Part shown: one piece after another, positions 8,334 through 18,885 of the stretch
How positions within the stretch are numbered: the stretch's first letter is position 1
Layout of the letters: each line of letters opens with the position of its first letter
Assembly (NCBI GenBank): GCA_038043445.1
Contig: JBBTBY010000003.1
Coordinates: forward strand, 1-64,000
Direction: 5' to 3'
DNA length: 64,000 bases
Origin: Spirochaetota bacterium
Lineage (GTDB): Bacteria > Spirochaetota > Brachyspiria > Brachyspirales > JACRPF01
Notes under the pieces: generated by a model
The model's input: the letters and a program-made list of their open reading frames with translations, nothing else
The model's database searches: none
What the model was told of the DNA's origin: nothing
Made by a program: the position numbers and the translations under genes

Positions 8334-10169
8334 CTATTCCCCGTAACGCTCCCTGACAAGCCGTCTCGAATAGTCGCCGTAATCCTTCATCTCGCCCTGC
8401 GCGAGATCGCCCGGTGCGCCGATACGATTCCCGACAGCGCTTACATTGGATGAATTGAGTATGGTGATCGCATGCGTGGAGCAGAGCGCATAGTTCGTCC
8501 CGGCGCGGGAGCCGTCCTTCTGATTCACACGCTGTATGCTGTTCCCTGAAATGCGTACGCCGTTCGCGGCATTGATGAAGATCCCCGCGACCGAACACCC
8601 GTCGATGCGGTTGCTCGCGATGACGATGTTCCTGTTAAGCGGAAGCTGCGGCAAGCGCATAAGCTCGTTATCCGCCGGGCGCGGCGTCATGGTCGTGACC
8701 GCGATGGCGCCGTAGCCCACACGGTCTATCGGGCTCCACATCACCGGATCGTATCCGCAATCGCGGATGGTATTGTTCCTGATGATGACATCGTTCACCC
8801 AATTCGCCTCCGCCCAGAAACTGATCTGCGGTGCTATCTGTATCGCAGCCATTTTAATGTTCTCAAGGACACTCCTTTCGATGATGCCGTGCGGCGACTG
8901 CATGCGTATGCCGATGCCGCGATGCTCCGTGAAGCGGCAGTCGCGTATCGCCCAGTTCGGCGCATCGAGTGCGGGCATGGTGAACGCATCTCCGAACTTC
9001 GGCGCATATGCCGGCGGCCGGGCGAGTTCCACGCGGCATACGGTAACGCCCTTGGCATCCTTCGGAAAACGCCATTCGGTGACCACGGCATCCTTTATCA
9101 GGTCTTTCTTCGCATCCTCGATGGTCATGCTCGCTATGGGAACATCCCCGAGCATGGCGAACGATCCGTAGGTCAAGAGCCGTGCCGTGTCGCCCGTGCG
9201 AAAGAGCGCTATTGTCGATTCCATATCGCCATCCCAGCGGCTCGCTATCCATACCGTTCTCCCGCCGTCATAGTCGATGACGGGGTGGGCGTGTCCGTGA
9301 AAATTGACCGAATCATCGCCCATGAAGGAGAAATCGCAGCGCTCGAGAACGGGGCCCTTCCGCCCGACGCCGTAATTGAAACCGTCGGCCCCCGTGGAGA
9401 TAAGCCTCTCTTCGCGGGCACCGTTCGGCAGCGGTCCGCGCTTGATCGTGAACCGAAAATAATTATCGCCGTCCATATAGCGGCAGAGCACCGCGGCGGA
9501 AGGCGCCGTATACACGATAACGTCCTCAACGCGTACCGATGTGCTGTTATAGATCTGTATCGCATGCGATTTTCTCGTGGTAAAAATAAAGTAGTCGCCG
9601 ACGACAATGCCGCTGTGGTCCATCCAGTGCTTTGTGAGCGAGCGCAGTTTCCCCCGCGTCGGGGATAATATTTCGTTCTTCCTGAAATAGAGATCGGGCA
9701 CATCGCGTTTCCACGCGCGTGTGTTCTTGTCAAAGAGATATATCTGCGTCGTACTGTACGCACCTTCCATGGCGGGATACCCGGCATGGACCTCATAATC
9801 GAATTCCGTGCGATCAGCAGATATCGCCGTGATAGTCGCCTGTGTGAACGGCAGGGGATCGTAGTCTATGCAGAGATCCCGAATGGCGACATTGGTACTT
9901 CGAAATATGCTGAACGTCGAACGGAGCGTCCTTGCAACGATAACCGTATCCGCCCCGGCGCCTTCGATGATAAGGCCGTTCGCCTTCTCTATCATAACGT
10001 AATCGCTCGCGGGATACAATCGCCCGGCGGGAAGCGTGATGCGCTGCGTTTTATTGGAAATGGCATCATTCACCAATTTCTGTATATCGACAATCTCTTT
10101 TGCGAACCCGCTCCAACAAAGGAATATCGACATGATGGGGACTGCGCATGACTTGATGCTGTTCTTCAT
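8334..10169 (-). CDS. secreted right-handed beta-helix protein (polysaccharide lyase/hydrolase-like)
   Basis: 611 residues with a signal peptide (MKNSIKSCAVPIMSIFLCWSG). The rest shows parallel beta-helix repeats with recurrent VIRNNTI, ISGNSI and IASNRIDG turns, as in pectate-lyase-fold and GH28/GH110-like enzymes. It begins with a DIQKLVNDAI segment followed by ITLPAGRLYP, typical of this fold. The start at 10169 is supported by GGAGGC 6 bp upstream; the longer frame reaches into the neighbouring gene. Its place between GH71-like and fucosidase genes suggests a role in cutting the same glycan. The exact activity cannot be told from sequence alone. Confidence 0.7.
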   Translation of the reverse strand: MKNSIKSCAVPIMSIFLCWSGFAKEIVDIQKLVNDAISNKTQRITLPAGRLYPASDYVMIEKANGLIIEGAGADTVIVARTLRSTFSIFRSTNVAIRDLCIDYDPLPFTQATITAISADRTEFDYEVHAGYPAMEGAYSTTQIYLFDKNTRAWKRDVPDLYFRKNEILSPTRGKLRSLTKHWMDHSGIVVGDYFIFTTRKSHAIQIYNSTSVRVEDVIVYTAPSAAVLCRYMDGDNYFRFTIKRGPLPNGAREERLISTGADGFNYGVGRKGPVLERCDFSFMGDDSVNFHGHAHPVIDYDGGRTVWIASRWDGDMESTIALFRTGDTARLLTYGSFAMLGDVPIASMTIEDAKKDLIKDAVVTEWRFPKDAKGVTVCRVELARPPAYAPKFGDAFTMPALDAPNWAIRDCRFTEHRGIGIRMQSPHGIIERSVLENIKMAAIQIAPQISFWAEANWVNDVIIRNNTIRDCGYDPVMWSPIDRVGYGAIAVTTMTPRPADNELMRLPQLPLNRNIVIASNRIDGCSVAGIFINAANGVRISGNSIQRVNQKDGSRAGTNYALCSTHAITILNSSNVSAVGNRIGAPGDLAQGEMKDYGDYSRRLVRERYGE

Positions 10170-10191
10170 AGCTGCCTCCGTTGCATGATCT

Positions 10192-12654
10192 TTATCGCTT
10201 GCCAAAGCGGCTTTTATCCGCCGAATATCGATCCTCAACTTCCCGTGCGGCAACACTTCGCTGTAATACGCGGAACATCCCAATGTCGCCGCTGAAAAAA
10301 CCGCCAAGACCGCTCGGGCCGCCGAGAAAACTTCTTTCTTCGGTGCGAAGCCCCAGACAGGAAACAGTACCGTCGGGTTTTCCATTCACGTACAGTGCCA
10401 GTTCTCTGCCGTTAAACGTCACAACGACATGGCTCCAGGCGTTCTCAACAAGCGGCGTCCTTCCGGGCAGTACGACATCGATGCGCTCCTCGTTCATGCG
10501 TGTGATCTCGAGCGTCATATCGCCCTGCAGTTTAATATTAGCCACAGCACCGATAGACGCGAATATCGTCTGCGCCGCAACGGACGATCGAGGGCGCAGC
10601 CGAAGCTCGATCGTTACCGGTCCCGGCGGCATGCACATGGGGTTGACGCCGACGGGCGCGTTCGCCCCGATGAGCGCGATGCGGTTCGATACACCGTCGA
10701 ATCGCAGATGCCACGGCGCTTCGGGACCATCCCGTTCAATGCCTGGGGCAGCGGCGGCGCTTGGAAGCTTCACATCGCGATGCATATGTCCGCGGTCAAT
10801 AAGAACGGTGCCGGGTTCGATGATGAAATCCATTATCGTCGCCGTGTCGACAGGTAAAGATATGTTTGTCCGCGGCGGCTTTGCCTGTACCGGGGACGGG
10901 AAAACGAAGGTATCGTCGTTCATACGTATGACCGCGGTATACCGATCGATCTCGTCCATGAAAACGCGTTTTTCCCGCTCATGCTCATAGCGTATGGGCT
11001 GATACCCCGGACCGTCGTACTCCGCTTCGGTAAATCCGCCGCTCATATCGCTCGCCATTGTCATGCCGGTAAGCGGATTTGCGTTGAGTTCAATAAGCCC
11101 GCCCATCGCATCCTTCCAGGGAACGCCGCTGATGGAGATACGGCGCGGATAGGAACCCAGATCATCGGTCGCCACTGCGAGTGCCGCGTCTATCCCCGAA
11201 GCGATGCGGTGCAATGGAACATGAAGCCATTTTCTCGCGACCGATTCGCCATTGCGTACTATCGCGAACGGCGCAAGCGCCCCGCGCGGCACGAGAATAT
11301 CTTTTCCATCCAGACGAACGCGAACGCTCGGAATACCGAAGCCGACGACGGAGATGCCTTTTGAAGAAAAGTTCCAACAGAGATGCCCCGGTAATGGCTC
11401 CGCTGCAGCGGGCTCAAGCGTAACGATCGATCCGTCGGAACATCGTACCCGGACATCGGCGCTGTATCGCCGCGCGATCGCATCGGATGCGTTATCCGTC
11501 GCATTCGGAACGAGCAGTACGAGTTCGAATAGACTCGGTTCATCGGCGACCACGGCTTTTCGATAGGAAAGGAATGCTTGAGGCTTCTCGCGCTTCGGCC
11601 ACACGCCGGTCTTCCAGCGCGCACCGAAGTACGCGTTCAGATCGTTGAACGTGAACGTCGTATTCGCAGAACACTCCATCTCTGTTTCAGAGTAATCGTT
11701 CAGCGTTGTCAGGTGAACGAGATCGATCTCATTGGTCATGATGTCGAGCCATGTATGCCGATATATTCTTGTCCCCATCGGCGAGCTCATATTCCCGACA
11801 CGTGTGCTCGATATATATCCCCAGCGGACGCTCGCTCCGATCATCTTCGGCTGTGCCATCGATGCGGCGGCTTGCTTCATCGCGCTGACGATGCTGTTCC
11901 CCGTTGCGAACAATGACGGATTGCCGGCGAAATTATATATACCGTCGGTCGCTTCTATGCCGGCAAGCGCCTTTTCGGGAACGCGCCCATCGTTCCATAC
12001 GTCCTTTCCGAGGCCTGAGAGATCGTTTATGATGCAGAAGTCTCCCCCGGCGGCGCGTGCGCGAGCGATGCGTTCCTTCCACACATCCGCGCCGTAGTAG
12101 CCGAACGATATCACCAGGGGACGGCCGGCGACCTTGAAAAGGAATGGATGATCGAGAAGCTCTTTGCTCTTCGATATCACCGCAAGGAAATCGGCGCCTT
12201 TTTTGTCCATGCGGTCCATCATGATGCATATCTTCACATCAGTACCGGCGCGCCGCGCCTCTTCCGCCCACCAGAGAAGCGATTTCGGCCCCATATCCTC
12301 GAAGCAATCCACCTCAATTACGTCAATGCCCGCTTTGTTCGCATCGATGAATATCTGTCGGAACATTCCCGGCGTGCTGTTGGTCCGTTCTCCATAGATA
12401 GGCAGCAGCGGCGCGTTCTCGTAAAACCCGCCGGCTTCTCCCGCCGGAGTGATATACCCTTTCTGAAAGCGTTTTGACCCCGGCGTAGACCAGAGCATGA
12501 TGTTGCCGATAACGATTTTCGGCATTTTCACATCGGCATCAGAGGGATGTGCGCATGGCGGAAAAAGTAAAAAGGCGGAGAAACAAATGACAGCAAGGGG
12601 AAGCGCTCTGGCGAGGCGAGCGATCGATGACGACGATACCCCGCATGTATTCAT
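10192..12654 (-). CDS. secreted GH71-like hydrolase with C-terminal LamG domain
   Basis: 820 residues: an N-terminal signal peptide (hydrophobic stretch up to about residue 37), a TIM-barrel-like region resembling GH71/GH99 (KIVIGNIMLWS near residue 45, AGIDVIEVDCFEDMG, GRPLVISFGYYG), a middle beta-sandwich-like region, and a C-terminal concanavalin-type LamG domain (about 640-810: VTIELRLRP, WSHVVVTFNGRELALYVNG). GH71 enzymes cut alpha-1,3-glucans, but the match here is distant and the substrate should be left open. A second GH71-like gene lies four kilobases upstream in the same operon. The gap to the following beta-helix gene is 22 bp. Confidence 0.6.
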   Translation of the reverse strand: MNTCGVSSSSIARLARALPLAVICFSAFLLFPPCAHPSDADVKMPKIVIGNIMLWSTPGSKRFQKGYITPAGEAGGFYENAPLLPIYGERTNSTPGMFRQIFIDANKAGIDVIEVDCFEDMGPKSLLWWAEEARRAGTDVKICIMMDRMDKKGADFLAVISKSKELLDHPFLFKVAGRPLVISFGYYGADVWKERIARARAAGGDFCIINDLSGLGKDVWNDGRVPEKALAGIEATDGIYNFAGNPSLFATGNSIVSAMKQAAASMAQPKMIGASVRWGYISSTRVGNMSSPMGTRIYRHTWLDIMTNEIDLVHLTTLNDYSETEMECSANTTFTFNDLNAYFGARWKTGVWPKREKPQAFLSYRKAVVADEPSLFELVLLVPNATDNASDAIARRYSADVRVRCSDGSIVTLEPAAAEPLPGHLCWNFSSKGISVVGFGIPSVRVRLDGKDILVPRGALAPFAIVRNGESVARKWLHVPLHRIASGIDAALAVATDDLGSYPRRISISGVPWKDAMGGLIELNANPLTGMTMASDMSGGFTEAEYDGPGYQPIRYEHEREKRVFMDEIDRYTAVIRMNDDTFVFPSPVQAKPPRTNISLPVDTATIMDFIIEPGTVLIDRGHMHRDVKLPSAAAAPGIERDGPEAPWHLRFDGVSNRIALIGANAPVGVNPMCMPPGPVTIELRLRPRSSVAAQTIFASIGAVANIKLQGDMTLEITRMNEERIDVVLPGRTPLVENAWSHVVVTFNGRELALYVNGKPDGTVSCLGLRTEERSFLGGPSGLGGFFSGDIGMFRVLQRSVAAREVEDRYSADKSRFGKR

Positions 12655-12692
12655 ACGTTTTCTCCTCTTGTGATTATACAGGATAGTATGTC

Positions 12693-13757
12693 TCAGGGCA
12701 ATTGCGACGGACAGCCCATGGTACTGCGTGTTTCGAAATAAGCAATGATATTTTCAAGCGGTATATTCCCCGGCAAACCGCCGCATGAGCTGATAATAAA
12801 CCCCGGATGCTGCCGCCCCTGTTCTATCACTTCCTTCGTATGATCGGCGACCTGCGCGGGCGTTCCGTTCGTAAGGAGCTCCGTCGATATGCCGCCGATG
12901 AAACCGCGTTTCGCTTTACCCCAGGTATCGAGCACGCGCTGAAAGGGCGTCGCCGGATTCTCGAACATGATGCCGGCGATCGGCATATCGAGCAGGCGTT
13001 CGAGGAATATGTCGATATTGCCGTCGGATACGAAAACAATTTTCTTTCCCGCTTTCACCGCAGGCTCCATTATCTGCTGATACCGCGAGAAAATATGTTT
13101 TTCGTAGAATGTCGGCGGGAATACCGGCCCGGTGCCTGTGGAAAGATCGTCATGACAGAATACGACTTTATCGTCGGCTGCGGCGAACGCCTCGAACCGC
13201 TTTCGGCTGATAATGGCCCATCGCTCGAAGAGCTTATCGAACCGATCGGGCTCGGCCATCGCGGCCATCATGAACGGCTGCCAGTCAAATTTCATCACCG
13301 GCCACATGAAGAGCGTGGTGTAATAGAGATCGTACATCACCGCTTTGTCCCCGAAGTCACGTGCGAATTTCCCGCTTCGTTCACGCTGCAACTCGATGCG
13401 CTTTGCGAGATTAAAATCGTCCTTTGCCGTATCGTGATCGAACACCCAGTCAAAATCGAGCGATGTGTTCTTTGAGTGTTCCATTGCCGTCGGATAGACG
13501 CCGTAATCGCTGTAGGTGGTGCCGTTCTCTTCCCAGGTGCCGCCGGGCACTTTTGGGCGCGGGGCGTTCTTCTCCGGCTTCGCTACGTGAATATCGATGC
13601 CGAGTTTTTCCCAGGCGAGGGCGAACGCTTCCGGCGTATTGTCGAACGGGTCGATGCCCGTTACATGCTTGATAATGGCCGGATGATTGAGCGTTTCCTT
13701 GCTCGGTATTTTTTTTGGGGATCGACCCGAAAGCGCGTCGAGAACATCCTGCTTCAT
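12693..13757 (-). CDS. uroporphyrinogen decarboxylase-like (URO-D fold) protein
   Basis: 354 residues, the usual length for URO-D family proteins. It starts MKQDVLDALSGRSPKKIPSKE, a typical MtaA/UroD-like opening, and includes the VVFCHDDLSTGTGPVFPP region and a C-terminal GFIISSCGGLPGNIPLENI. The start at 13757 has AGGAG nearby; the longer frame has none. It sits inside the glycoside hydrolase operon and is a paralogue of the genes at 3259 and 21861. A heme-pathway role is unlikely in this setting. Corrinoid-dependent methyl transfer, perhaps from methylated sugars, is a possible but unproven role. Confidence 0.75.
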   Translation of the reverse strand: MKQDVLDALSGRSPKKIPSKETLNHPAIIKHVTGIDPFDNTPEAFALAWEKLGIDIHVAKPEKNAPRPKVPGGTWEENGTTYSDYGVYPTAMEHSKNTSLDFDWVFDHDTAKDDFNLAKRIELQRERSGKFARDFGDKAVMYDLYYTTLFMWPVMKFDWQPFMMAAMAEPDRFDKLFERWAIISRKRFEAFAAADDKVVFCHDDLSTGTGPVFPPTFYEKHIFSRYQQIMEPAVKAGKKIVFVSDGNIDIFLERLLDMPIAGIMFENPATPFQRVLDTWGKAKRGFIGGISTELLTNGTPAQVADHTKEVIEQGRQHPGFIISSCGGLPGNIPLENIIAYFETRSTMGCPSQLP

Positions 13758-13804
13758 GTGCGTTTCTCCTCTTGGCCCATATTCGTCGTATTGGTGGATT
13801 GCTT

Positions 13805-15931
13805 TTACTGTCCGCCTGCACGGTATCCATACATGGAATAACCTATCTCGCGGCAGGCGTCTACCAGTTCCGCATAGGGCGTGTCGCATATATCGACGAA
13901 CCCGGACTGATAGTTCTCAGACGCAAAGTTCGCTCCCGTAAGCGGCTGACTTTGATAGATGAACCAATTGCAGCCCACAAAGCGGGGGTTCTCAAGGACG
14001 CTTTTCACATACCCTTGATAACCGCTCGCGCGCTGCCGCTGATCGGCCACTTCCACCAGACCTGACGGCGAAAAATATCCGCGGTCGGGCGCGGTGATGT
14101 GGAATTCCGTGACCATGAACGGCTTGTCGATATCGGCGGGTATCGATGCAGTACGGATATCCGTCCTATATATGTTGTACGTAATGACATCGGCATATTT
14201 CGCGCATGCGTACACCGCGCGCGGCTGCGTCCACGCGAAACGGCACCCCATATAGAGGTGCTTCGGCGAGCACGCCTTCACTGCGTTACGGCACATTCGA
14301 AAATAGTTATCCGCGGTCTTCGCATAGAACGCGGAAAGGTCCGCATGCGCGCGATTCGTATCGGGTGCATTCGTAGCGGCAAGGATCGCGTCCCATGATC
14401 CATACGATGAACCCCAGACCTCATTGAGCTTCCCGATATCGCCGTATTTCGCCCGCAGATCATTCGCAAATACGATCTTTGCCGGCTGTGTTGCCGGGCA
14501 TTGAAGTGTGGCGGCAGCAAGCACATTCTCATCACGTTCGTCGCCCCAGGAAAGTTCGTTATCGATGCCGAGCCCGATGCACCACGGGTCATTGAACGCA
14601 TTCGACGCACGGCTGACGACTATCTTCCTCAGGTCTTCCTCGAAATCGGGGGCGAATACGTCGTAGAATTTGCTCCAGTATCCTTTCGACGCCTCAAGCA
14701 TCGTCCCGTTCTTATTCCCGTCAATGTAGAAATAATAGGGCAGCTTCCGCTTATAGTAGAACGCACCATCGCCGTTGGCGCTCAGCGCGTTCATCCCCCA
14801 GCTGGCAAGGCGTGCAAGCGAGATATCGATGAACCGTTCGCGCCAGTTCTCCGCGCCGTATTTTCGTTTCAGGTTCGCTACATGGAAATTGAAGACGGCG
14901 ACCTCGCGTCCGCGATACCCCTCATAATCCGAAAGACCGACGCGTGACCGCCCGAAGCAATCCTTGAACGAGGGGGCGTTGAACGGCGCATCCTTGAACC
15001 ATGTGTCCCGCTCGGCCACGGGCGTCAGGGTGCCGAAGCGCATACCATGCATGCCGTGCATGAAAAAAAGATACCCTTCCGGATCGACGAACCACCATTT
15101 TCCGTCATGTTTTGCCGTATAAAAAAAACCGCGAGCCTCTTGCCGTGGGCCCGTTTTCCATCCATTGAACATGCTGCGATCGTTCGGTTTTGGGCGTGCA
15201 GCGATATCCTTTGCTTCCTCGTCTGCCCTCGCTTTCATCTCCTCAATGGAATGCGTTTTGCCCGGCCATTCATCGTGCAGATACTGCCCGAACGTATCGA
15301 CGAACGGCAGCGGATCGACCGGAACGCTGCGCACGGTATTCTCACCGACCAGCCCTATGCGTTCGATAACGATGCTGTACCGCTCGGTCGGTCGGGTGAC
15401 ATAGAAAATGATCGTCTGCAGGTCCGCCATATCAAGAAGGTCCTTTTCTTTTCCTTTTCGCGCCCAGGAAGGAATGCCATTCATGTGGAACAATTCCGGC
15501 ACGACAAATCCCGGCGGCAGCGCCTCGACGCGCGCGGGCGATATTATCCATGCCCTTTTTTCACCGGGGTTGATGTACATTTTCTGCACCCAGCGGCGAT
15601 TCGCCTTCTCACCCCCGGTACTCTCGAGTTGACAGCCGAGATTCGCGCGATTCACACCGATATTCCTCACTTCAACAACGAGCGCGGTGTATCTCGATAT
15701 GTCCTTCAATTCCGCCGGTACCGTTATCTTCACGCCAGGCCATGCATAATCGTACTTTTCATTGAACTCGATCCCGAGCCCGGCGCCTTTATCAGATCTG
15801 ATGTGCGAAATTTTTGTCTCCACCGTCGTAAGTTTTGAAAGATCAAGCCCGACACTGAAGTCGAAAAGCACTCTTTCGTCCGCAGCACCAAGCCATGCCG
15901 CTATGCCTATGAGTATGAAAACATTTTTCAT
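13805..15931 (-). CDS. secreted beta-agarase-like glycoside hydrolase (GH50/clan GH-A)
   Basis: 708 residues starting with a signal peptide (MKNVFILIGIAAWLGA). An N-terminal carbohydrate-binding-like sandwich is followed by KWWFVDPEGYLFFMHGMHG, a hallmark of agarase-type GH50 proteins. The likely acid/base Glu lies in GIDNELSWGDE and the nucleophile Glu in KPFMVTEFHI, as in clan GH-A. The start is set by AGGGAG before the ATG at 15931; the longer frame enters the preceding gene. It probably works in the periplasm or outside the cell on a galactan- or agar-like chain, but substrate assignment is only by resemblance. Confidence 0.68.
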   Translation of the reverse strand: MKNVFILIGIAAWLGAADERVLFDFSVGLDLSKLTTVETKISHIRSDKGAGLGIEFNEKYDYAWPGVKITVPAELKDISRYTALVVEVRNIGVNRANLGCQLESTGGEKANRRWVQKMYINPGEKRAWIISPARVEALPPGFVVPELFHMNGIPSWARKGKEKDLLDMADLQTIIFYVTRPTERYSIVIERIGLVGENTVRSVPVDPLPFVDTFGQYLHDEWPGKTHSIEEMKARADEEAKDIAARPKPNDRSMFNGWKTGPRQEARGFFYTAKHDGKWWFVDPEGYLFFMHGMHGMRFGTLTPVAERDTWFKDAPFNAPSFKDCFGRSRVGLSDYEGYRGREVAVFNFHVANLKRKYGAENWRERFIDISLARLASWGMNALSANGDGAFYYKRKLPYYFYIDGNKNGTMLEASKGYWSKFYDVFAPDFEEDLRKIVVSRASNAFNDPWCIGLGIDNELSWGDERDENVLAAATLQCPATQPAKIVFANDLRAKYGDIGKLNEVWGSSYGSWDAILAATNAPDTNRAHADLSAFYAKTADNYFRMCRNAVKACSPKHLYMGCRFAWTQPRAVYACAKYADVITYNIYRTDIRTASIPADIDKPFMVTEFHITAPDRGYFSPSGLVEVADQRQRASGYQGYVKSVLENPRFVGCNWFIYQSQPLTGANFASENYQSGFVDICDTPYAELVDACREIGYSMYGYRAGGQ

Positions 15932-15968
15932 CGCATTCTCCCTGTGTTCATAACCCTGTGGCGCATTC

Positions 15969-17837
15969 TCATTCTTTCCCCCCCAAGGTCGGATACAACT
16001 TCTTCCAATTCGCAACACCGTCAGCCCCCTGCGAGTATTCATTCCACGAAACGTTCGTCTCCCCGGGAAAAATGGTCTTAAAAATATTATCGTGCTCGCT
16101 TTCCCAGACAAACGTAGTGCGATCGCTACGGTACGGCCTGTCGGTGATCCATTCCGGCGAATGAAGCTCGACGATCGGCTTGCCGGAACGCTCAACTCGG
16201 ACAGAAACCGGCCCGGGGGAGAGCGGAAGCATGACATAATTAAGCCCTGCCGGTACATCGCCGATCTTCCGGCCGCGAAAAAAAAGCACGCCCGGCTCTT
16301 TCAAGGCCGTGACGATCTCAACAGCATCGTCGGATGCAAGCAGATCCGACCATTCCTTCTCGCCGATCATCCATTGCGGACGTCCGATCGCGATCGGGAA
16401 TAAGAGCGGCTGTATCTCTGATCTGTATTTTTTATAGAACACGACGGCCTGATCGGGGAAATGCAGGGGTTCCTTCTTCCACGACGCTTTAAAATATTTC
16501 ATCAGTATCCCGAACCCGAAATTGTGGTTGATCTCCGGGGCAAGATGATGCCCCTCCTCGTAGTCGTCCCATGACACGATGCCGACCATCTGCACATCAT
16601 TGCTGATCGCAACACCCCATAGTGAACGAAACGTTGATGAAAGGCGGCTCGGCATCTCTATACGGCGAAGATCCTCAAACCCCTGCTTTATTTCATTGAG
16701 GTCAAGTTCGCGCTCATTTTTCGAGACCGACCATACTTTTGACATAGTGCCGCCGGGAAATACCCGAAGGACACACGTTCGATTGCGTTCACGGCAGAGC
16801 TCCGTAACGCGTCCCCATGCAAGCAGGTTCTCAGCGGTCTCCATGCATTCGAACCCCGTGATCGCCGGAAAATAATCGAGGATGAGCGATACATATCTTT
16901 CATAGAGCGGAAAGTCGAGTTCTCCGGCGGGCGGATCGATCTTATTCCCCTTCATTTTCCGGGTCAGATTATATATCCCATCGAGATGGAATACGATCGC
17001 ACCGCGTACGCCTATCCTCTGGAACAGAGTGTCGTATGCATCGGCCACGGACTTCATCTTCACCTCTGCTGCCGCCGAATCCCGCAGAACGACGGACGCA
17101 TCCGAAATGCCGCTTACGATCTTCAATGTGCCGAAAGTGAAGAAGATAAGTCGCCCGTCCGGTGTCCTCAGCCATTTTTTTGATGATGCCGTCTTTTCGA
17201 AAAGCAGCTTCAGCTTTTTTGCCATCACGTCGATGGTGCGTTCAGTGCCCCCTTGTATCCGGTAATTTCCCAAGCTCAGTGCTATCCGGAATTTCAGATC
17301 CTTTTCCTCGGCCACGCGCAGATAGCTCTCGATGACATTATGGTATAGGTTCAGCTCCCCCTCGCTCTCTTCGCCGCCCGGATAATACATATCGAACCCG
17401 TCGATCCCGAAATACAATGCCGTTCGCATTTCGCGTTCGACAATGCGGTCAAGCGCCAGCTGTGCCCCGGCGTCCATTGTTTTTTTCGAGGCTGCGGACG
17501 CAAGGCCGGTGCCGTTCACCCCGCCAAAGAACCCGCTGATAGGGAATACCAGATTGAACCCGCCGATATTGGAATAATCTCCTGTCGGCAGATATTTATT
17601 CATGGTGAACGTACCGGTCAGCCCGGGGAGAGTTTTTGTCATGCTATGGGCGATAACCAACTTTTCATTCGCGATCGGAAGAGAGAGCACGGGATTATTT
17701 TTGGACTCCGCAAATACCGCCGTGTGCAGAAGTAACGCCACCACTACGGGCATTATCATCGGACCCGCTGAATGAAAATTAACCGGCCGCACACCTTGAA
17801 TCGTCCGTTCTTTCATTCGATATACGATACCATCCAT
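15969..17837 (-). CDS. secreted GH71-like hydrolase
   Basis: 622 residues with a hydrophobic signal segment at about 27-43 (MIMPVVVALLLHTAVFA). The core resembles the GH71-like protein at 10192: KLVIAHSMTKTLPG near the start, FGIDGFDMYYPG, GRLIFFTFGT and WDDYEEGHH, consistent with a TIM barrel. It lacks the LamG domain of its paralogue. The ATG at 17837 lies directly behind the stop of the aldo-keto reductase gene, with a GGACGG site spanning the junction, so the two are translationally close. Substrate unknown. Confidence 0.55.
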   Translation of the reverse strand: MDGIVYRMKERTIQGVRPVNFHSAGPMIMPVVVALLLHTAVFAESKNNPVLSLPIANEKLVIAHSMTKTLPGLTGTFTMNKYLPTGDYSNIGGFNLVFPISGFFGGVNGTGLASAASKKTMDAGAQLALDRIVEREMRTALYFGIDGFDMYYPGGEESEGELNLYHNVIESYLRVAEEKDLKFRIALSLGNYRIQGGTERTIDVMAKKLKLLFEKTASSKKWLRTPDGRLIFFTFGTLKIVSGISDASVVLRDSAAAEVKMKSVADAYDTLFQRIGVRGAIVFHLDGIYNLTRKMKGNKIDPPAGELDFPLYERYVSLILDYFPAITGFECMETAENLLAWGRVTELCRERNRTCVLRVFPGGTMSKVWSVSKNERELDLNEIKQGFEDLRRIEMPSRLSSTFRSLWGVAISNDVQMVGIVSWDDYEEGHHLAPEINHNFGFGILMKYFKASWKKEPLHFPDQAVVFYKKYRSEIQPLLFPIAIGRPQWMIGEKEWSDLLASDDAVEIVTALKEPGVLFFRGRKIGDVPAGLNYVMLPLSPGPVSVRVERSGKPIVELHSPEWITDRPYRSDRTTFVWESEHDNIFKTIFPGETNVSWNEYSQGADGVANWKKLYPTLGGKE

Positions 17838-17839
17838 AC

Positions 17840-18880
17840 TTACACCGTCCTATCGTCGGCAGTATTCTCATAGTAGTCGAATGCCGGCCCCATTGCATCC
17901 ATGAGCGGTGCGGTCGCGCAGTCAAGCTCATCGATGACATCCGCCGAAAGCGGCTTTTCCACTGCTTGTATATTCTCCTCAAGCTGAGCGATATTCCGCG
18001 CGCCGACCAGGGATGATGTGATGCCGCTCTTCGATGCCGCCCATGCAAGTGCGATGTCGGTGACGCGCATCTTCGCTTTTGCTGCAATATCTCGTATCGC
18101 ATGAAGCGCCTCGTCCGTCTCGCGCTCAAAGCCGTTCTCGCGATGACGTGCTTGTTCGTTCGTGCGCGAATCGAAATGGCGGGTGCGCTTCCTGACCGCC
18201 GGGATATTGGCAAGCGTTGCGAATTTATCCGAGATGATGCCCTGGAGGAGCGACATATATCCAAGCACGCCGATGCCGTTCGCTTGACAGTGCGGGAGTA
18301 TGCTTAATTCTATCGCCCGCGTGAGGAGCGAGTACGGCAATTCGTTGATGACTATCGGCACACCGAACGATTTCGATTCCGTGAGAACAGGCACACCGAA
18401 ATTGCTCACACCGATATGGCGAATCTTTCCCTGTGCGCGTAGTTTTCCGAGCGCCGTGAAAGCGCCTTCGACGGTCGGCAGTATCTTCGCTTTCGTATAA
18501 TGCTCGACCGATCTCGGATTGATGGGCCAGTGAACCATATAGAGATCTACGGCGTCAATACCAAGCCGCTTAAGCGATGCCTCGCAATGCTCGACGAGCG
18601 TCTTCGGCTCGCAATTCGAGGGCGATAATTTTGTACCGATGATGAGCTTCTCGCGCGGCAATCCTTTGATGGCTTTGCCGAGCGACTCTTCGCTCCTGCC
18701 GTCATTGTACGCTTCGGCGGTATCGAAATAGTTGATCCCCAGTTCGTATGCGCGATGCACAACGGAATCGACGTCGCTTTGATCCTGCGCACCCCAGTAG
18801 TCGCCGCCGCCGAACGCCCAGCAGCCGAGACCGAGTACGGATAACCTGAGATCGGCTGCGCCGCATTGTCGTGTTTCCAT
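17840..18880 (-). CDS. aldo/keto reductase
   Basis: 346 residues with the AKR signature: GLGCWAFGG, then FDTAEAYNDGRSEESLG carrying the catalytic Asp and Tyr, the Lys in IIGTKLSP and the His in DLYMVHWP. NADPH-binding residues are expected in the C-terminal ITSSLVGARN segment. It likely reduces or oxidises a sugar carbonyl in the cytoplasm. The gene follows the SDR gene by 5 bp and precedes a GH71-like gene by 2 bp, so all three belong to the same transcript. Confidence 0.9.
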   Translation of the reverse strand: METRQCGAADLRLSVLGLGCWAFGGGDYWGAQDQSDVDSVVHRAYELGINYFDTAEAYNDGRSEESLGKAIKGLPREKLIIGTKLSPSNCEPKTLVEHCEASLKRLGIDAVDLYMVHWPINPRSVEHYTKAKILPTVEGAFTALGKLRAQGKIRHIGVSNFGVPVLTESKSFGVPIVINELPYSLLTRAIELSILPHCQANGIGVLGYMSLLQGIISDKFATLANIPAVRKRTRHFDSRTNEQARHRENGFERETDEALHAIRDIAAKAKMRVTDIALAWAASKSGITSSLVGARNIAQLEENIQAVEKPLSADVIDELDCATAPLMDAMGPAFDYYENTADDRTV

Positions 18881-18885
18881 ATATC